13,356 bases of DNA from Scleroderma bovista (lineage: Eukaryota; Basidiomycota; Agaricomycetes; Boletales; Sclerodermataceae). Location of the stretch: positions 1 through 13,356 of the forward strand of contig JAYMGJ010000724.1 in NCBI GenBank assembly GCA_037178675.1, written 5' to 3'. The notes beneath the pieces are model-generated. The model ran no database searches and was not told where the DNA came from. It worked only from the letters and a program-made list of their open reading frames with translations. Made by a program: the position numbers and the translations under genes. Each line of letters opens with the position of its first letter. Position 1 is the first letter of the stretch. This document shows positions 1 to 8,505 of this stretch, piece by piece.

Positions 1-964
1 CAGCAGTGACAACGTCTTCATTGCGGCAGATGAACGCCTTGATCTTAGAGAACGCCTCCTCGATCGGGTTCAGATCGGGGGAGTAGGGCAGTAGATACTC
101 GACACGAACACCTGAAACTATGTTAGCATAAACATAAACATCTAGGTAACACTTACCGGCATTCTGAATGAGTTCCTCAACTTCTTTGTGATGGTGGATG
201 CGTGCATTGTCCATAACGAGGACAGAGAGGGGGCCAGGGTATGGGGAGCATAGCGGCAGCTAGCAAATAATGTGTCATCAACAAAACTGAGAAAAGACGA
301 GAGGACTTACCACATCGTGCTCGAGGAAATGGACGAACTTCTCCACGGTAAAGGAGCCTTCGATGACATTGGAGGCTGCTATGCCATCCAGTGTGAGTAG
401 ACCAACAGCGGAAAGACGACAACCCCGAACAAAGACGCCCTTCCTCTGGGCACGTACACCCTTTCTGGCACGACCGTTCCGCCTGAAGGCGGTCCTCTCG
501 TCCTTTGAAGTCTTGTCGATAAACCCAATTTCCTCTGGACTGTACTGGGACATCCGCTGCACAAACTCTGCCCACTTATCCTCGTCCCGCTCCTTTGCTA
601 TCTTCCTCAGCTTCTTCAGTGAGATACCAGCATGCACAAGCTCCCTGTGTATTGTAGTGAAGTGAGTTGCGATGAACCGGTTGGTATTGAGCAAGTCAAG
701 GAGTTCATCGAGAAACCAGGTGGGGTGATGATTGACGAGCCGGATGAGGTAGTTGACATCATCGAAGTGAAGAGCATGGGGTCGACCTGGAAGACCTATG
801 GGATGGTTGATAACGTCACCTGTCTCTCTCCAGAGCTTCAGCGTGCGCCAAAATGTGCTCTCTGAGAACCCAATGCAGTCGAGAATTTGTTCGAGAGATA
901 GCAGGTTACGTTTGTAGAGATTCATAGCTGCAATTTTGACATCAGGCGCAATCTTTCGATACAT
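1..964 (-). CDS. Tc1/mariner (IS630) DDE transposase, 3' end outside window
   Basis: Cut-and-paste transposase that would bind its element's terminal inverted repeats and catalyse excision and integration at TA sites (family knowledge). Model: exon 1 964-311, intron 310-260 (GTAAGT...CTAG), exon 2 259-157, intron 156-112 (GTAAGT...TCAG), exon 3 from 111 off the left edge. Phases agree at both joins. The start is the first ATG, at 964. Residues 1-60 form helix-turn-helix DNA-binding sequence, followed by GRPH (60-63), a GRPR-like linker. The catalytic residues are visible: D150 in GFIDKTSKDERT, D235 in VLVMDNARIHHH and E270 in YSPDLNPIEEAF. The 34 residues between D235 and E270 match DD34E. 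No stop or frameshift is seen, unlike every other transposase here, so it may be a recent copy. At least 289 residues are present; the C-terminus is not seen. Confidence 0.9.
112..156 (-). other. Intron 2 of the Tc1/mariner transposase
   Basis: A 45 bp intron with GTAAGT donor, GCTAAC branch-like site and TTTCAG acceptor. Removing it (phase 1, splitting a Gly codon) joins EELIQNA to VRVEYLLPYSPDLNPIEEAF and places the third catalytic residue 34 residues after the second. Confidence 0.85.
260..310 (-). other. Intron 1 of the Tc1/mariner transposase
   Basis: A 51 bp intron with GTAAGT donor and TTTGCTAG acceptor. Removing it (phase 0) joins the exon ending FLEHDV to LPLCSPYPGPLSVLVMDN, which restores the second catalytic Asp motif in frame. 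Reading through it gives an early stop instead. Confidence 0.85.
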
Positions 965-1035
965 GATAGTAGGGGAGATGGGCAAAGTTTGGTTGCGTGT
1001 GGTGTATTTCTTTTATTTCCTAACTAGTCTACACA
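965..1035. other. Junction between the Tc1/mariner unit and the older transposase gene
   Basis: This short interval holds the 5' flank of the Tc1/mariner gene and the end of the neighbouring broken transposase. One terminal inverted repeat of the Tc1/mariner element should lie in or close to it. It cannot be fixed because the other end is outside the window. TA dinucleotides at 1021-1022 and 1025-1026 are possible target-site copies. A CAGTG-starting stretch, read on the minus strand from about 1049, resembles some Tc1 termini but is not preceded by TA. Confidence 0.35.
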
Positions 1036-3853
1036 TCACACGTCACTGTCAAGGTTTTTGCAAACAGCTGTAATAGAAAATATATATTGAGAGATTGTAT
1101 AGATAAATGTAGATTGGAAGATGTACTCACAGGGATCAGAATTTTGATCAATAATGCCCAGTAAACGAGCTTGCACTGGGTGCTCCACAAGATATTGAAC
1201 AACTTCTGAGCCACCTTTTACCCATTTACCCACTGCATTATCATACCAATATCCACCTGTTGCAATGTGCTTGATGATATCCTGCTGTGCAAAGGCATTG
1301 CAGCTATCACGACTTGGTGCTTGGCGGTTGCTATGGATGCAAGAAAGGTGGAAAACATGATTAAAGGACTCATATCGTTCAGAGGAAAAGAGGATTGCTG
1401 GGCCAAAGCGACAGATATAAAGTGGAAGATGAACAAGGAAATGAAATTTTGGCTTTGAGATGAGGATACTTGGTGCACATTGAGCAGTGATATTGAGAAA
1501 ATCATCAATAGTTCTGGATAACTTTGCCTGCAAAAATAGAAATATCAGCATACTTTTCAACCAGAAAAACTTTAATAGATTACCAGATATGCCTCTGTAT
1601 CTTCAATTTTAGTGTGCCAGAGAAGAAAAACAAGTTCACCAATGACTGTCCATGCATCAAGCACCATTTTTGGTACAAGGTCATAGATAGTATATGGCAT
1701 TACTTGTGCCAAACTCTTGAAATGCTTTCCAATGAGGCTCCCCTTATAATGACAAATGTATTCAGCATTGAGGGAAGGTGCATTTAAACCCTCTTTCTGA
1801 ATTGATTCCAGATGAATTTGAAAAAGGTTCAGAACCTTTCCTTTTTCCAGAAGATGAGCAGTCTGTGCCCAAAAGTACTTCACAACACCAAGAAGAATTG
1901 TGTCAAGAATTTCTGTGGGAGTGTCAAGATGGATATTAGTCCCTATTTAGGTATTTCAGCACATGAAACAAAAATAAACAATGATGACTTTACCTTTCAA
2001 TCCAAGCAGTGGATTTATTGCTGCCTCAAGTTCATTCCCCTTCAGATATTCTTCCAACTGCCTTTCCAATGCCTCCTTCACTTGCTTCTCAGTCATGTTT
2101 AGTGACTCTGCTCCACGTTTTCGGAGTTTTTTCCCCATCTCAACAAGCATATTCACAATTGCACCTGAAGTTGTATCATGCACCCCTGTGGTTGCAGTGA
2201 CATTTTTCACTTTGTCTGTTGCCCCAGATATTTTTGCAGTTTGGATTTGCTTATGTATTTTCTCTGCAGTGTCCTCAGGGCTTCGCAGCTCACCAGGCTG
2301 ATAGATAGACAAAAAAATGTTAGCTCTTTATAATAAGTATGTGCTCTCCAAACATACCATGAAAAGAGTGTTATAGCCAGCCTCTGATGCCTTGAATGCC
2401 TTTGTACCACCAACATGGCATGTGCGACAAGGATAGTTGCTTGCAAGTCCTGCATGGCTACACATTTCTGCTTGCATGGGATTGTCACCACAAAAGAAGA
2501 CCTCATAGGGATCAAGCATAACCTCTTCACCCTCCTTGCAGTCCCAAGCTACAATGCCATCCTCAGCAGCTTTCCTACAATGGATATGGGTCATGAGTTT
2601 GACTGGATATATTACAAAGTTGATACCTTACCATATACATTCTTTTATGGCTGTCATCAACTCCATGGGGGTTGCATGTGGTGAGCCAGTTACAAACCAG
2701 ATACAAAATTCCTTTTCCACCATCTCTCGAGGTAAACTTGCATTTGACATGTAGACAACAATATGCTTGTTCCACTGTTTTGAAATATTCCCTGACACAT
2801 CATCCATGAAAATAATGAGTGGAACTGAATACACCATTCATCCCTGAGATTTTGCACAAAGTGGATGTGGCTCAAGACAAGCAAATTTTTTTGATGATTC
2901 TGTATAAATACTAGTTGATGATCAACTCTATCAGAATCACTGTTCAAACATACCTGTTAGCCCACACTTCAATTCATCAGGATTTGCAGCAATATCCTCA
3001 AAGGTCTGCACAAATCCAGATGTGGGAACAATGATTTGTGTGTCACTAACAATGAAACCTGCCTTTAATTTATCTAGGGTCAGTCAAGTCCATAATAAAT
3101 TCATGAGAAATCTCATTTCTGTCCAGTGAACCTCACGACCCAAAGCATAAAGAGGTTTTTCCTGAGTTGACCCATGTGATGAATCACTCTGGGATGGTGG
3201 ATCAGGTCCATAGAAAAAGTGCTCAGGGATAAAATAGTTCCCAGAGTCTTCTTGTAGAAGCTCATTTGTGAAAAAAAATTTCCCATCCACCCTCACAGCA
3301 GGAGGAGATCAGAACTCTGACAACATCTTTTGGCCATTAAACACTTGTGACATCCCCAACCCACCATCCTGTGGATAGTCCTGCATAACATGACGTGTGA
3401 GTGGATTTGCATAGTCCTAGATTGGTTGTGTCTATTTATCAGTACAAGCTTGACTCCAGATCATATCACATACCATTTCAATTGCCTTACCAATGTCATT
3501 CATATAAAACACATTTCCTGCCAATGATGTAACCTTCTCTATGGGATGTCCATCATTTTTTTCAATCTTTTCCTGCCATTTTTTGATAGAATAAAGGGAT
3601 GGCACATCCTTCATACCAATTTCCCTTGCCCAATCTAGGATGGCTTGCTTTTAGGCTTCAGAAAAGGGGAGTTGAGCAGAGCCAAAAAGTAAAGAAGTAA
3701 CAAAATGCTAATAACATCTAACATTAAATGAAGCACATACATGTTCACAAAGACCCACCTCTTTTGATGGCCAAGGATAATATGGATTGTTCAGTGAAAC
3801 TTTGGCACCTTTTATTGCCTGTGACTTAAAATGAGTGCCATGTGATGCACCAT

Positions 3854-3902
3854 CTAGTATAGAATGTTAATGAGCAAAAGAAAAAGAATAAATATGACTT
3901 GC
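3854..3902 (-). other. Predicted GC-AG intron in the broken transposase
   Basis: The donor is CCAG|GCAAGT and the acceptor ACTAG, 49 bp long with a CATTAAC branch-like site. GC replaces the usual GT at the 5' end. Splicing (phase 1) joins an acidic exon ending GIDLP to DGASHGTHFKSQAI and keeps the frame. Reading through runs into a stop. Confidence 0.6.
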
Positions 3903-4338
3903 CTGGTAGGTCTATCCCAAAATCTTCTGAGTCCTCCAAATCACTTTCAGCCTCCTTCCCTTCATCCCTAATGTCCTCATTGACAGAAGCAAGACATGGC
4001 TCAAACAGCCTCTCACCCCTCTGCATAGCTTCCTGGAGGTCATCAAAGATGTCACCATACCCATGTGATATTTCATATGTACGATCACCTCCAATACTCT
4101 TCCATAACTCTGAAAGGGCTAGCAGCTCGTCTTTTTCCTCAGCATAGGGTGCAGGTACAGTAGGATCATCAGAGACAGCAAGATCAGGGACAGCAGGATC
4201 AACAGGAGGACTGGGAGAACCCATAGACTGATCTCCTTCATCAATAGACATACCTTCTTGCCTGGGTTCAGGAATATGATAAGAAGGCAAGGTACCTTGA
4301 GGGAATGGATCCAGCTCCGAAATTCTTGTCATATTTCA

Positions 4339-4497
4339 TTTATGGATGGATGTTTTTGCATGCTTCTTGACATCTTGTGTATGCATTGAACAATATTTAC
4401 CACAGCGTTTGGGGCAGATAAGACATTGGACACTATTCTGCTGCCCAGCATGAACATGAAAGACTGGGTGGGCAAACCCTAGATTGGACAACTGTTT
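4339..4497 (-). pseudogene. N-terminal C2H2-like zinc-finger segment of the broken transposase
   Basis: This frame is open between a stop above 4497 and the TGA at 4336-4338, and is in register with the ATG at 4332. It holds CLICPKRCGKYCSMHTQDV followed by KKH, a Cys/His pattern fitting a degenerate C2H2 finger. N-terminal fingers of this kind are common in fungal transposases and probably recognise transposon ends. No ATG lies within the segment. An ACAG just upstream could be a splice acceptor from a lost first exon. The TGA separates the finger from the rest of the protein. Confidence 0.5.
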
Positions 4498-4718
4498 TCA
4501 GTGGAATCTGATGCGTGCAGGAGGAGTGAGGGTATTGGTCACATGATCCCGAGTGTGTTGTGCTCAACTGAAATGCTTGCTCTGCTCAATTTTCTTCTAT
4601 TGTCCAACAGTGCACCTCCCATGTCCAGCAATAACAAAACCAGGGAAATTCTTGTCCCTTCTCCTCTTTCTTGTTGCCCATCTTACCCTCCTGACCACTC
4701 AACTGTTATCGGCCAAGT
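4498..4718. other. Intergenic stretch between divergent reading frames
   Basis: About 220 bp separate the minus-strand transposase and the plus-strand frame at 4719. A shared promoter would lie here, but I see no clear TATA box. Short open frames are present on the plus strand without recognisable motifs. Confidence 0.4.
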
Positions 4719-5357
4719 TTGCATGCACAATCCAAACGAGTTTGCCCTTCGACCTTTGCTGGTGACAGTGTGCTTCCAAGTCACCTTGTTGACCAGCAGA
4801 TCGTAAGTTGTACATTTCTTTTTGGGTTTTCGGCTCAGCTCAGTTTTCAGCCAATTCACGTATCAGTGGCCGTTGGTGAGGAATATCAGTCATTCACAAC
4901 TCCAGTTGTGGAAGACATTTCCTGGGATGTTTGCAACTCAGAACATTTGCTCTGTTCAAATGAGGTAAGTTTTCTATTTCACCGCAACATGCATGCTCAC
5001 TCTTTACAGTTTACAATGGAGGAAGACCTTGACTTTGAAGAGCCCCATCCTGATGTCCCTATTCCATTCCTTCCACTCCCTGCAGACTTCGACTCCTCAT
5101 CATTTCAAGACTGGAATCTACTCTCGCGAAAAATTGAATCTTGGCTTGTCTCTGTCATTCCTGTCCATTCTCAGCAGTGGACCTGGGGCTGTGATACGTT
5201 TTGGCTGGCATTCGTTGCCACTCACCCTTCTTTTCCAGGTGGCCGATGGCCCATGTGGAACTCAAATATTCCACTTGAGGGTGAATTCATCGAGGGTTGG
5301 ATTAAGGATGGCGGTGGTTTGCGGGGTCCTGCAGTGAAGGGCAAGGCAGGTGTTTGA
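4719..5357 (+). CDS. Hypothetical protein, no family recognised
   Basis: A 212-codon open frame divergent from the broken transposase. I do not recognise the family. A well-formed 45 bp intron lies inside it (4965-5009: GAG|GTAAGT ... TTTACAG|TTT, phase 0). It is a multiple of three without a stop, so the frame is open spliced or unspliced. After it comes an acidic and Pro-rich stretch (MEEDLDFEEPHPDVPIPF), then a Trp-rich part (KIESWLVSVIP, WTWGCDTFWLAFV, GGRWPMWNSNIP). The true start could instead be the ATG at 5016, giving about 113 residues. No signal peptide, membrane segment or catalytic motif is evident. It may be a transposon accessory gene, a host gene fragment, or chance. Confidence 0.35.
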   Translation: MHAQSKRVCPSTFAGDSVLPSHLVDQQIVSCTFLFGFSAQLSFQPIHVSVAVGEEYQSFTTPVVEDISWDVCNSEHLLCSNEVSFLFHRNMHAHSLQFTMEEDLDFEEPHPDVPIPFLPLPADFDSSSFQDWNLLSRKIESWLVSVIPVHSQQWTWGCDTFWLAFVATHPSFPGGRWPMWNSNIPLEGEFIEGWIKDGGGLRGPAVKGKAGV

Positions 5358-5929
5358 CAGTATATATGGGCAGAATTCTCTCGACATGTTGCTCTCTTTT
5401 ATCCTTCCTTCGCCACTGTTTGATTCCTTGATGAATTTCAGTGGTTAATGTACTTTACTACCTGTTGTTGTTCGTGCCTTTGTACTACACACATACTATG
5501 TACATCCATGTGATCATTTCATACCAGAAATCCTGCTTGAGCATTTCCAGCATCTGTGATAAGCTTCAGATAAATGAGAAACCCTGTATCTGCTTGATGT
5601 CATTGAGTCATTGCCCAAGTATTACTGTGACATAGTGTATTTGTCAAACTGATGTAAGGCATAATTACATCTGGTTGATGTCTCAAAGTTTGTCTGTGTG
5701 ACACCTGTGGAGTGGCCTGTATTAGATGTTTGTGGGACAAACACATGGCATATTTTGTCAGTCTGCTACACATAATTTCAAGAGGCACAGTTGACATTCG
5801 AGTAAAGATCTCGGCTTGATAAAATGAAATTATGTACCATGAACCCTAACCTGGTGTCAATGTTGTGTCTCTCAGACACCACTCCTGACCTTTTCCATGC
5901 CTGTCAAGGGGAAGAAATAGCTGTTTGGC
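5358..5929. other. Non-coding stretch with two small hairpins
   Basis: No supported gene is seen. Two perfect 7 bp stems are visible: GATGTAA/TTACATC near 5651-5671, and TGTTTGT-GGG-ACAAACA near 5728-5744. Neither has the T-rich tail of a bacterial terminator, and their role is unknown. Confidence 0.4.
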
Positions 5930-6249
5930 CATGTATTGCTTCAACACCCAAATCATAATTTACATGGTTGTACCTGCCCAGCCAATGTGTTGTATGGTGC
6001 AAGTTATTATGGGCATGTACACTGCAGCATGCTACACTAGGTTAATTTTCCCATGGCCTTATCTGTTTATACAATCCTTCCTGCAACCAGAACTTTGATG
6101 TCAGTGCATTAACTGTGCAAATCATATTTATACAGTTGTACATGCTCAAAACATGGTGTGTATGGCCTTATTTGTTAGGTACATGTACACCATGGCTGTG
6201 CTACACTGTGTTAATTTTCCTGTGGCTAGCACTTGGATCTCAGTGTATT
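5930..6249 (+). repeat. 168 bp tandem repeat, block 1 (about two copies)
   Basis: Two diverged copies of a unit that recurs in block 2. The shared core GTTGTAC lies at 5967 and 6135, 168 bp apart. It is followed by the segment with GGCCTTA, the palindrome GTACATGTAC (near 6178) and a GTTAATTTTCC stretch. The first copy is more degenerate than the second. Confidence 0.8.
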
Positions 6250-6654
6250 AACTTTTGAAAGTCTCCGCAATTTTGAGCCTTTTTCCCACACCATCTGGTA
6301 TGTTATTTGACTTCCCCTGCTCAATCCCCTTGTGCTATTTCCTTATGTATACTGTAGTGAGCAAGCAGTAGTAATCCAAAGCCCCCTAGGTAGTCAGCAA
6401 ATGTATACACAGCCAGACTACTGATGCAACCCTGATTGTGAGAAATATGTGGTTTCCTCTCTTGGCCATATCTGGAGTGGTTGCCTCCATTGTGGATATC
6501 ATTGATCTTTGGGTCTAGTATAGTAGTACCTATTTAGATATTTTTGAGCTGCAAGTATCCATGTTAAACACATTTGAGACTGATATAACATGGGGGGAAT
6601 AAATGACACAACTATGCAGAAAATCAATCCTCAGTGGTCTGATCTGCAATTTCC
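6250..6654. other. Non-repeat interruption of the 168 bp array
   Basis: About 400 bp with no match to the tandem unit and no supported gene. The repeat stops in its ATTAAC part and resumes mid-unit near 6655. I could not find target duplications or inverted ends that would identify an inserted element. Confidence 0.5.
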
Positions 6655-7690
6655 ATGACAATGTGTGGGTATGACATGGTCCTATTTGTTTTGTACATGT
6701 TTACTGCAGCTGTGGTGACCTGTGAGATTATACCCACAGCCATATTTGTCCATATAATCCTTCCTGTGGCTAGAACTTGTTGCATTAACTGCGCAAATCA
6801 TAATTTACACAGTTGTACCTGCCTATGCAATGTGTTGTATGGCCTAAGTCATTAGGGGCATGTGCACTGCGCCTGTGCTAGGCCACAGTAATTTTCCCGC
6901 AGCCTTATGTGTCCATACAATCCCTCCTGCAAATAGGACTGGGATCTCAGTGCATTAACTACACAAAGCATATTTACACAGTTGTACATGTCCAGGACAT
7001 GGTGTGTATGGCCTTATTTGTTAGGTACATGTACACTGCAGCTGTGCTACACTGTGGTAATTTTCCCACGGCCTTATTTGTCTGTACAATCCTCCTGTGG
7101 CTAGGACTGGGATCTCAGTGCATTAACTGTGCAAATCATATTTACACAGTTGTACATGCCCAGGACATAGTGTGTATAGCCTTATCTGTTAGGTACATGT
7201 ACACCACAGCTGTGCTACACCGCAGTAATTTTCCTGCAGCCTTATTTGTCCATACAATCCTTCCTGTGGCTAGGACTGGGATCTCAGTGCATTAACTATG
7301 CAAATCATATTTACTCAGTTGTACATGCCCAGGAAATGGTTTGTATGGCCTTATTTGTAAGGGACATGTGTACTGCAGCTGTGTTAGGCTGTGGTAATTT
7401 TCCCGTGGCCTCATTTGTCCATACAATCCTTCCTACTACTAGATCATGTATTAACTGTGAAAATCATATGTACTCAGTTGTACATAGCTTGGAACTGTTT
7501 TGTATGGCCTTATTTGTTAAGGACATGTGTACTGTGGCTGTGCTAGGCCGCAGTAATTTTCCTGTGGCCATATTTGTCCAATCCTGCTGCTAGAACTTGT
7601 ATTTTTCTGCATCATCTGTACAAATCATATTTACACAGTTGTACATGCCCAGGACATGGTTTGTATGGCCTTATTTGTTAGGGGCATGTC
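6655..7690 (+). repeat. 168 bp tandem repeat, block 2 (about six copies)
   Basis: The core GTTGTAC recurs at 6812, 6981, 7149, 7318, 7477 and 7638, spacings of 169, 168, 169, 159 and 161 bp. A partial copy precedes them from about 6655. Each unit runs through a GGCCTTATTTGTTAGG segment, often GTACATGTAC, CTGCAGCTGTGCTA, GTAATTTTCC, a TTTGTCCATACAATCC segment, GGATCTCAGTGCATTAAC and AAATCATATTTACACAG. Copies differ mainly by substitutions, many of them CG/TG/CA exchanges. Because 168 is a multiple of three, long open frames pass through several units; I treat them as a by-product. Confidence 0.9.
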
Positions 7691-7704
7691 CAATCAAGCC
7701 ACAT

Positions 7705-7885
7705 TAGTCAACCTGAGATAGTCAACCTGCAGTAATCAACTCGTGGTAGTCAACCCGAGTTAGTTAACTGCAGTAGTTAACCTGCAGTAGTTAACCCATG
7801 GTAGTTAACCCATGGTAGTCAACCCGAGTTAGTTAACCCGTGGTAGTCAACCTGCGGTAGTCAAACCCTGGCAGTGAACCTGCAG
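7705..7885 (+). repeat. 14 bp minisatellite, about 13 copies
   Basis: Thirteen adjoining units follow the consensus TAGTYAACCYGNRG. All are 14 bp except one of 13. The core TAGTCAAC or TAGTTAAC is nearly constant, while the last four to five bases switch between TGCAG, CATGG, CGTGG and CGAGT. GTTAAC, CTGCAG and CCATGG are palindromes, so many units carry two short palindromes. The array begins about 15 bp after the 168 bp array ends. Confidence 0.9.
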
Positions 7886-8060
7886 TTCTATTTGTAGTTC
7901 CACCTTATTGCCCAGTGGCTCAGCCCTACTATATTCATTGGTACTAATGTTTCCTAGCCCACCCATTACCTTCCATTACAGCAAATCTCAGCCTGCACAT
8001 ATGACATGGTGATTACACCTTTATCCACTCCTCTGAAACAGCACCATAGCCCACCCATAT
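7886..8060. other. Unassigned spacer
   Basis: AT-rich non-coding sequence between the minisatellite and the first copy of the long direct repeat. I see no gene or clear signal. Confidence 0.4.
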
Positions 8061-8374
8061 CTTTGGACTTGTAGGTCACCCAGTGCTGGCCTAAAGCTCC
8101 ACTATTGTTGTTTATCAGATATCCCTTGTATCTGATCAGTTCTCTAGGCTCAAGTGCAGTCTAGGTCATCCATTCACTCCATCCCATCACTGTCCATCAC
8201 ATTCTTGAAGCAGGAACCATCCCCTTGCTTCCCTGTTGTTCCATCACTGCTGTTTCACCCCTATTGCTGTTTTATCATCGCTCTTCAATCCCAGGACTCT
8301 TTCTAACCACTGTGGTAGGCTGAAGAGGAGTAAATACCATCCCCAGTCACATCTCTTCCCCATCAGAAGCCCTT
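8061..8374 (+). repeat. Long direct repeat, copy 1
   Basis: About 314 bp closely matching 12654-12967 in the same orientation, from CTTTGGACTTGTAGGTCAC to CCCCATCAGAAGCCCTT. Differences are mostly single substitutions. The match begins abruptly at CTTTGG and ends 3 bp before the left arm of the Harbinger-like inverted repeat. It could be an LTR or 5' leader fragment of a retroelement; no family is identified. Confidence 0.85.
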
Positions 8375-8376
8375 CT

Positions 8377-8505
8377 ATGGACTCCATAGTGAGCAATGAG
8401 ACAAGTGTCTGGATTGCAGGGGGAATATCTCCATGGGAAATGAACAGATTTGTGTCAGAACTGGACAGGCAGATAGACCATGCTCTAGGCTCTCTGATGG
8501 TATAA
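8377..8505 (+). pseudogene. Peptide-coding end in left arm, unknown family
   Basis: An open frame reads DSIVSNETSVWIAGGI, continues for about 26 residues and ends LMV with TAA. The right arm, read on the minus strand, gives DSIVTDEAGVWIVSGI...MMV with TAG. The 45 bp length difference is a multiple of three and substitutions are conservative, so both arms may hold the 3' end of a once-coding sequence. The frame is open upstream to 8236, but that part lies in the direct repeat. Function unknown. Confidence 0.35.

Larger units (their letters stand above)
1036..4497 (-). pseudogene. Multi-exon basidiomycete transposase, probably CACTA/Tnp2-like, broken
   Basis: I recognise a widespread, mostly unnamed Agaricomycete transposon protein family; the CACTA/Tnp2 link is inference. 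From the ATG at 4332, exons are 4332-3903, 3853-3741, 3707-3474, 3416-2954, 2899-2632, 2574-2358, 2297-1994, 1942-1584, 1527-1131 and 1067-1036. They total 2817 bases, exactly 939 codons with matching phases. Landmarks in order: acidic Pro/Ser-rich N-terminus; FYMNDIGKAIEM; DYANPLTRHVMQDYPQDGG; a candidate catalytic block MDDVSGNISKQWNKH; GDNPMQAEMCSHAGL followed by NYPCRTC, probably zinc-binding and Tnp2-like; DTPTEILDTILLGVVKYFW; and SSERYESFNHVFH with a conserved acidic residue. In-frame stops lie at 4336-4338, 3651-3653, 3309-3311, 3084-3086 and 2838-2840. The C-terminal part usual for the family is missing after the stop at 1036-1038. The element cannot make a working transposase. Confidence 0.8.

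Noticed and set aside
177..575. Minus-strand frame of 132 codons overlapping the Tc1/mariner exons
   Set aside because: It reads through an intron in another frame. The DD34E frame fully explains this DNA.
363..865. Plus-strand frames opposite the Tc1/mariner gene
   Set aside because: These are antisense shadows of a conserved transposase exon.
1981..2301. Plus-strand frame of 106 codons
   Set aside because: It is antisense to exon 2297-1994 of the broken transposase, whose minus-strand protein is recognisable.
5651..5744. Two small hairpins considered as terminators
   Set aside because: There is no T-run after either stem, and intrinsic terminators of this type are not expected in a fungal genome.
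5845..5855. CCCTAA considered as a telomere repeat
   Set aside because: It occurs as a single copy with no tandem array.
6909..7593. Two overlapping plus-strand open frames of 128 and 115 codons
   Set aside because: They lie wholly in the 168 bp satellite, and a period that is a multiple of three keeps the frame open by repetition. The peptides are repetitive and show no domain.
7705..7885. 14 bp repeat array considered as a CRISPR array
   Set aside because: The units abut without unique spacers and the setting is eukaryotic.
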